Source: VFKI01 sp033762075
Lineage (GTDB): Bacteria; Pseudomonadota; Gammaproteobacteria; DSM-16500
Assembly: GCA_033762075.1 (NCBI GenBank)
Contig: JANRLY010000013.1
Location: 1-64,000 of the forward strand
Direction: 5' to 3'
Length of the DNA: 64,000 bases
Shown: positions 59,544-64,000 of the stretch, piece after piece
Layout of the letters: the number at the start of each line of letters is the position of its first letter
Position numbering within the stretch: the stretch's first letter is position 1
Position numbers and translations under genes: made by a program
The notes under the pieces: model-generated
Database searches by the model: none
Seen by the model: the letters and a program-made list of their open reading frames with translations, nothing else
What the model was told of the DNA's origin: nothing

Positions 59544-61451
59544 ATGGTTACAATGACACAAAAAGTTAAAAGAATGAACTCTAATAGAGCGAGTGCTGAA
59601 GGGGGCAATCTTTTAGGCATTCGAGGACAGTTATTGTTCGGTTTTTTTATGGTAATCATGATATTGTGTTTATCCGTCACTTTTCTGATTTATAAGCTTA
59701 ATACGATCGAATCATTTTCGCATCATACCATTGAAATTGATTTTCCTACGCATGATGCGACATATGATCTTGCAAATAACCTTTATATTTCGCAAGCACT
59801 AGTGCAAAATCAATTGATTTCTGAGAATCAAAAATCAAAATTAGCGTTGAATAACTCAATAGCTATCATAGATAATTTACAATCTTCGATTGATCATTTA
59901 GCAAACTCTTGGAATAACGAGGATAATCTCAGTGCTTGGATTAAAATCAAAAATCTCATTAGTCAATATACAGCATCTCTAAAAAGCGTTCAAAATGCAC
60001 TCGATGCAGATAATTCAGCTCAAGCTAAGACTATTTATACAAATGAACTTCTTCCAAAACTCAATAGCATACTTGATTTGTTGGACGGTCCTAGCGATGA
60101 TGTTGGAGTGCGCACAGGTGGGCTTTTTGATAAACAATATAATATAGTGCATAACGGGTCGCAGCTCATTTTGTATGACATCAGTTATATCAGAATGATT
60201 ATATATTCATTATTGGCAATTTGTACCATTTCTTCCATTCTCATTGCATTATTAACCGCAAGAAAAATATTACGACCATTAAATAATGCCATTAATATCG
60301 CAACAGAAATTGCATCAGGCAAACGTGATATTGATATTATTGTTAGAACGAATGATGAAACAGGACAGCTACTCTCGGCATTGAGTGATATGCAAAAATC
60401 AATTAAAACAAATGAAGACAAATTGCGGGATAATGAAAATAAAACACGTGAACTATTTGATAAAATAATTAAAACAGCAAATGCTTTTAGCAGTCATAGT
60501 TCAAAGGTCTCGTCAGGTGATCTAACACAACGTATTGAAGTTGAGTCTGGAAATCAAATGACTCAGCTTGGCCATGACTTAAATCATATGACTGAAAATC
60601 TTTCGAGTATAGCAAAGCAAATTACTGAAGCATGCCATGGAATGGTAAGTGCTCTCGAAGAAGTGAGGCATTCAGTGGATGTGCAAAATACAGGGGCGAC
60701 AGAGCAAGCCTCTTCAATTAACGAAATTACTGCATCTCTTGAAGAAATCGAAAAAAGCTCGCTACAAACGATTGAAAAAGCAAAATCATTGGGAGAAGTT
60801 GCCGAGCGTACGCGAGAAAAAGGTCAACAGGGATTAGCGGCTGTTGAAGAAAGCATTGGTGGAATGAAATCTGTCCGTGAAAAAGTACAAACGATTGCAC
60901 AAACTATTTTAGATCTCAGCAATCAAACACAACAAGTTGGTGAAATTACAGCGGTTGTCAACTCTCTTGCACAACAATCAAAAATGCTCGCATTAAATGC
61001 TTCCATTGAAGCTGCAAAAGCTGGAGATGCTGGAAAAGGGTTTGCCGTTGTTGCATCTGAAGTTAAAAACCTTGCTGAACAATCTGAGCAATCGACCTCT
61101 CAAGTGCAAAAAATCCTGGAAGATATTCGTCAAGCAACTGAAAAAGCAGTCATGGCGACTGAAGAAGGTACTAAGGGTGTTGATTTAGGAACTGGATTAG
61201 TTGAGCAAACAGGTGATGTAGTTAGAAATTTGAGTGACGTGATATATGAAACAACAACTGCAACTCAGCAAATTGAAGCAGCGATACGTCAAGAAAATGT
61301 AGGAATTGAGCAAATTACAGCGGGCATGAATGAAATTAATCAGGTTACAACAGCTTTCGTTGAGAATGTTAAGCAAACGACTGAGGCGATCAATAACATT
61401 GCGAATATTGCAAATAGCCTCAAGGAGTATGTTGATACTTACAAAATTTAG
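59544..61451 (+). CDS. Methyl-accepting chemotaxis receptor, second copy
   Basis: This 635-residue MCP parallels its upstream neighbour. TM1 contains LLFGFFMVIMILCLSVTFLI, the periplasmic region has about 150 residues, and TM2 contains IYSLLAICTISSILIALLTA. It then has two HAMP-like segments (about 250-300 and 320-370), against one in the first copy. The signalling tip is nearly the same: QQSKMLALNASIEAAKAGDA. The two sensors share the segment DGP-(I/S)xxxGxRxGGLFD but otherwise differ. ATG 59529 is open, but GAGGGA seven bases before ATG 59544 supports the later start. The two receptors may read different signals into one kinase. Confidence 0.94.
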   Translation: MVTMTQKVKRMNSNRASAEGGNLLGIRGQLLFGFFMVIMILCLSVTFLIYKLNTIESFSHHTIEIDFPTHDATYDLANNLYISQALVQNQLISENQKSKLALNNSIAIIDNLQSSIDHLANSWNNEDNLSAWIKIKNLISQYTASLKSVQNALDADNSAQAKTIYTNELLPKLNSILDLLDGPSDDVGVRTGGLFDKQYNIVHNGSQLILYDISYIRMIIYSLLAICTISSILIALLTARKILRPLNNAINIATEIASGKRDIDIIVRTNDETGQLLSALSDMQKSIKTNEDKLRDNENKTRELFDKIIKTANAFSSHSSKVSSGDLTQRIEVESGNQMTQLGHDLNHMTENLSSIAKQITEACHGMVSALEEVRHSVDVQNTGATEQASSINEITASLEEIEKSSLQTIEKAKSLGEVAERTREKGQQGLAAVEESIGGMKSVREKVQTIAQTILDLSNQTQQVGEITAVVNSLAQQSKMLALNASIEAAKAGDAGKGFAVVASEVKNLAEQSEQSTSQVQKILEDIRQATEKAVMATEEGTKGVDLGTGLVEQTGDVVRNLSDVIYETTTATQQIEAAIRQENVGIEQITAGMNEINQVTTAFVENVKQTTEAINNIANIANSLKEYVDTYKI

Positions 61452-61463
61452 GATGATGTTACT

Positions 61464-63671
61464 ATGGAATTGAGTCCTGAGGTATTGAAAAAATTACTTG
61501 AAACTTTCCAGACGGAACTGGATGAAAGTTTGCAAATCATTGTAGATGGATTATTGCTCATCGAAAAAAATGACAAACCGATTGAAGAATCAAAACCGAT
61601 TATTGAAAAAATATTTCGTTCCGCACATAACATTAAAGGTGCTGCGCGAGGAATCGGAGTCAATGATGTTGCCGATATTGCACATCAAATTGAATCTATA
61701 TTTTCTAGAATTCAAAAAGAATTAGTTAAGGTATCACCTAAAATTATCGATATTTGCCTAGAAGCAGTAGATGCTATGCGTTTTTCGATGCAGTCCTATC
61801 TTGAGAAAAAACCACTTGAATTTAATATTCAAGACTTACTTTCACGGATGCAATTAGACAACTCGGATGAAACTGAAATCGTTAATCAGGTTGTTCAACA
61901 GGCGCCGGCTAAAACGAACCAGCCATTCAAAAAAGAACATGAAACCATTCGTGTTTCCTTAAATAGCTTAGATCAGATTTCATCTCTAATGGAAGAAATG
62001 CAGGTTAATAAAATTGCAATTGATGATTACTATATCTCACTTTCTAAGCTTTCCGCGAAGGCAAAGCAGTTTGTTGATTTATGGAAAAAAACTTTTCTGA
62101 ACAACATTTCTATAGATGGAAAAAACTCTTCTGATAGCATTCATAAAACATTTAATATGAGTATGGACTCTTTGCTTGATATTAATGAAAGTATTCAACA
62201 GCTGCAAAAAAACATGCGTCCCAGAGTTAATGAATTATCCATCTTATCTAATTCACTTCAAGAAGAAATACGCATGCTAAGGCTTGTTCCTATTACAACA
62301 TTACTTTCTTCGTTCCCGCGCCTGATTCGGGATCTTTCAAAAGAATTGAACAAAAATATTGAATTAGAAATTATTGGTGATGAAGTTAAAATGGATAAAA
62401 TGGTTTTAGAAGGATTAAAAGATCCATTGATTCACTTATTAAGAAATGCGATAGATCATGGCATTGAAAGCTCTACTGAGCGTAAGGCTGCTGGAAAATC
62501 AGAAATAGGACATATTACTATTAATATCAGTGAGGAAGGTAATCAAATAGTATTTAATGTCACTGATGATGGCGCAGGCATTAATATTGATAAGATTTCT
62601 AAAATTGCTGTGAACAAAAAAATGATACTTCCCTCTGAATTAGAAAACATGAATCGCATGGAGATTTTATCACTTATATTTAAGTCAGGGTTTTCAACTG
62701 CTCAGACAATAACAGATGTATCTGGGCGAGGCGTTGGACTGGATATTGTTAAGTCTAATATTGATGCTTTGAATGGTAATGTTGTCATTGAAACTGAATT
62801 AGGAAAATCTACAAGCTTTATTATTCGTGTTCCACTGACATTAGCGAGTGAGCGTGGTTTAGTCATTAATGTCTCAGGTGAAATCTATGTTGTACCAGTT
62901 ACCTCAGTCGAGCGTGTATTAATGTTGCAACCTAAAGATATTATCGAGGTTGAAGCGAGCCAAGTTATTTTATTTAATAATCATCCGGTTCCTTTACGAG
63001 CACTCGCAGACATTTTAGATCTTAAAAAAAATGAATCTATTAATCAAATGAAACTACCCATTATTGTATTAAAGAAAGGATGGAATACAGTTGCTTTGTT
63101 AGTAGATGAAATTATTGGTGAACGTGAAATTGTGATTAAACCCATGCAGGCACCGTTAGTCAATGTTGCCTGTGTTTCAGGTGGGACGTTATCTGGAAAT
63201 GGTCAAGTCATACTTGTATTAAATGTCAATGACCTAATTAACTATGCTCTCCATACAGATAAAATGACGCGGTTAATATTAAAAGATCAAAAAGTTGAAA
63301 CACGCTTAATGCCGCGTATTTTAGTAGTGGATGACTCTATAACAACAAGAACATTAGAGCGCAACGTTTTAGAAAGCAAAGGATATCAAGTGACTGTAGC
63401 CGTTAATGGAAAAGAGGCTTGGGATCTTTTGCAAAAAGAAAAATACTCACTTGTGATTACCGATGTTTCTATGCCTATTATGGATGAGTTTACGCTTACT
63501 GAACGGATTAAACAAAGCAATGAATTTAATGACTTGCCTGTTATTATTGTAACATCATTAGGGAGTGATTCAGAAAAGAAGCGAGGCATTGAATCTGGGG
63601 CAAATGCTTATATTGTTAAAAATGAATTTGAATCCAGTGCATTATTAGAAATTGTTTCACAACTGGTTTAG
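61464..63671 (+). CDS. CheA-type hybrid histidine kinase with C-terminal receiver (WspE-like)
   Basis: This 735-residue kinase has an Hpt domain with phosphorylatable His55 (IFRSAHNIKGAARGIG). A dimerisation and ATPase core follows (RNAIDHGIESSTERKAAGK; DVSGRGVGLDIVKSNIDAL), then a CheW-like P5 domain (ERGLVINVSGEIYVVPVTSV). A receiver domain at about 617-735 (MPRILVVDDSITTRTLERNV; LVITDVSMPIMDEFTLTERI) ends the protein. It should phosphorylate the REC-GGDEF-EAL protein and CheB. The hybrid form with a fused receiver is characteristic of WspE and FrzE-like kinases. ATG 61464 lies 12 bases after the MCP stop. Confidence 0.95.
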   Translation: MELSPEVLKKLLETFQTELDESLQIIVDGLLLIEKNDKPIEESKPIIEKIFRSAHNIKGAARGIGVNDVADIAHQIESIFSRIQKELVKVSPKIIDICLEAVDAMRFSMQSYLEKKPLEFNIQDLLSRMQLDNSDETEIVNQVVQQAPAKTNQPFKKEHETIRVSLNSLDQISSLMEEMQVNKIAIDDYYISLSKLSAKAKQFVDLWKKTFLNNISIDGKNSSDSIHKTFNMSMDSLLDINESIQQLQKNMRPRVNELSILSNSLQEEIRMLRLVPITTLLSSFPRLIRDLSKELNKNIELEIIGDEVKMDKMVLEGLKDPLIHLLRNAIDHGIESSTERKAAGKSEIGHITINISEEGNQIVFNVTDDGAGINIDKISKIAVNKKMILPSELENMNRMEILSLIFKSGFSTAQTITDVSGRGVGLDIVKSNIDALNGNVVIETELGKSTSFIIRVPLTLASERGLVINVSGEIYVVPVTSVERVLMLQPKDIIEVEASQVILFNNHPVPLRALADILDLKKNESINQMKLPIIVLKKGWNTVALLVDEIIGEREIVIKPMQAPLVNVACVSGGTLSGNGQVILVLNVNDLINYALHTDKMTRLILKDQKVETRLMPRILVVDDSITTRTLERNVLESKGYQVTVAVNGKEAWDLLQKEKYSLVITDVSMPIMDEFTLTERIKQSNEFNDLPVIIVTSLGSDSEKKRGIESGANAYIVKNEFESSALLEIVSQLV

Positions 63672-63675
63672 TCCT

Positions 63676-64000
63676 ATGACTATTAAAATATTGATTGTTG
63701 ATGATTCTCTAACTGAATACAACTTACTTAAAACCATTTTTGAACACGAACCCGACATGAAAGTTATAGGTCATGCACGTAATGGTCAAGAAGCTCTTAA
63801 ACAAACTGAATTATTGAAACCTGATTTAATTACCATGGATATTTTAATGCCTCTTATGGACGGGTTTGAAGCAACGCGCGCTATTATGTCTCATCACCCC
63901 ACACCCATTGTAGTGATTAGTTCCGCAATTTTTGATGAATCTTTAAAAATTGCATTTAAAGCATTAGAAGCTGGAGCTTTGAGTGTCATTGAAAAACCTA
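63676..64000 (+). CDS. CheB-type response regulator, truncated at window edge
   Basis: The frame runs off the end of the window. The 108 visible residues are a receiver domain (TIKILIVDDSLTEYNLLKTI; Asp55 in DLITMDILMPLMDGFEATRA; PIVVISSAIFDESLK; EAGALSVIEKP). The final AGALSVIEKP is typical of CheB receivers, so a methylesterase domain probably follows. This would be WspF, the feedback methylesterase of the Wsp pathway. It begins five bases after the CheA stop. Confidence 0.88.
   Translation, partial: MTIKILIVDDSLTEYNLLKTIFEHEPDMKVIGHARNGQEALKQTELLKPDLITMDILMPLMDGFEATRAIMSHHPTPIVVISSAIFDESLKIAFKALEAGALSVIEKP

Overview
The window is AT-rich chromosome of a gammaproteobacterium. The most likely order is Legionellales (Coxiellaceae, Legionella or Berkiella-like relatives). 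This is inferred from housekeeping genes that align in length and motif with E. coli and Legionella (acnA, hemF, fadEIJ, ubiG, pepN, fumC, serC, mltD, rnhA, dnaQ, uvrY-uvrC-pgsA). It also rests on a set of proteins typical of bacteria living in eukaryotic cells: a eukaryotic-type sphingosine-1-phosphate lyase, Sel1 repeats, and large orphan proteins with Glu-rich C-termini. No 16S gene is present, so the placement stays inferential.

Layout. 1-2.6 kb: short tandem repeats, an orphan protein, a glutathione S-transferase and a small membrane-anchored coiled-coil protein. 2.6-9 kb: divergent acnA and hemF, an outer-membrane barrel and a membrane alkaline-phosphatase-fold enzyme. 9-15.2 kb: a tightly coupled beta-oxidation operon fadE-fadI-fadJ; fadL lies at 22 kb. 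15.2-21.3 kb: an accessory stretch with a trans-aconitate methyltransferase, a Sel1-repeat protein, two orphan proteins and a phospholipase C-type phosphoesterase. 21.3-30.6 kb: a thioredoxin-fold protein, fadL, mupP/gph-ubiG, pepN-fumC and serC. 30.7-34.5 kb: three minor pilin genes, an SDR, an MsrB-MsrA fusion and a small orphan. 34.6-42.8 kb: a 1163-residue GltD/PyrK-like flavoprotein fusion, mltD, then a methyltransferase-rnhA-dnaQ block and a Bax-inhibitor-1 protein. 43-46.9 kb: tRNA-Ser, uvrY-uvrC-pgsA and tRNA-Gly, -Cys and -Leu, the same order as in E. coli. 46.9-53.3 kb: the sphingosine-1-phosphate lyase, an orphan protein, a VOC protein and a very unusual protein resembling eukaryotic major vault protein. 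53.5-64 kb: a chemosensory operon with the gene content of the Pseudomonas Wsp surface-sensing system (REC-GGDEF-EAL, CheW, CheR-TPR, CheW, two MCPs, CheA-REC, CheB). It runs off the right edge.

How the genes fit together. FadL, FadE, FadI and FadJ give uptake and beta-oxidation of long-chain fatty acids. The phospholipase-type enzyme and the sphingosine-1-phosphate lyase would act upstream on lipids, and aconitase and fumarase carry the acetyl-CoA onward. The Wsp-like operon probably controls cyclic-di-GMP. Small palindromic elements sit in many intergenic gaps. One family, with termini like CGTCATTGCGAG, occurs at about 18.1, 30.6 and 46.6 kb, and its 46.6-kb copy lies between tRNA-Cys and tRNA-Leu.

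Standout items: (1) the sphingosine-1-phosphate lyase ends in Cys-Val-Leu-Met, a textbook CaaX prenylation box; (2) the 907-residue vault-like protein has at least six repeats of about 52 residues, then an SPFH shoulder and an Ala/Glu/Lys-rich helix; (3) the Wsp-like operon carries duplicated receptors and a dual GGDEF/EAL output protein.
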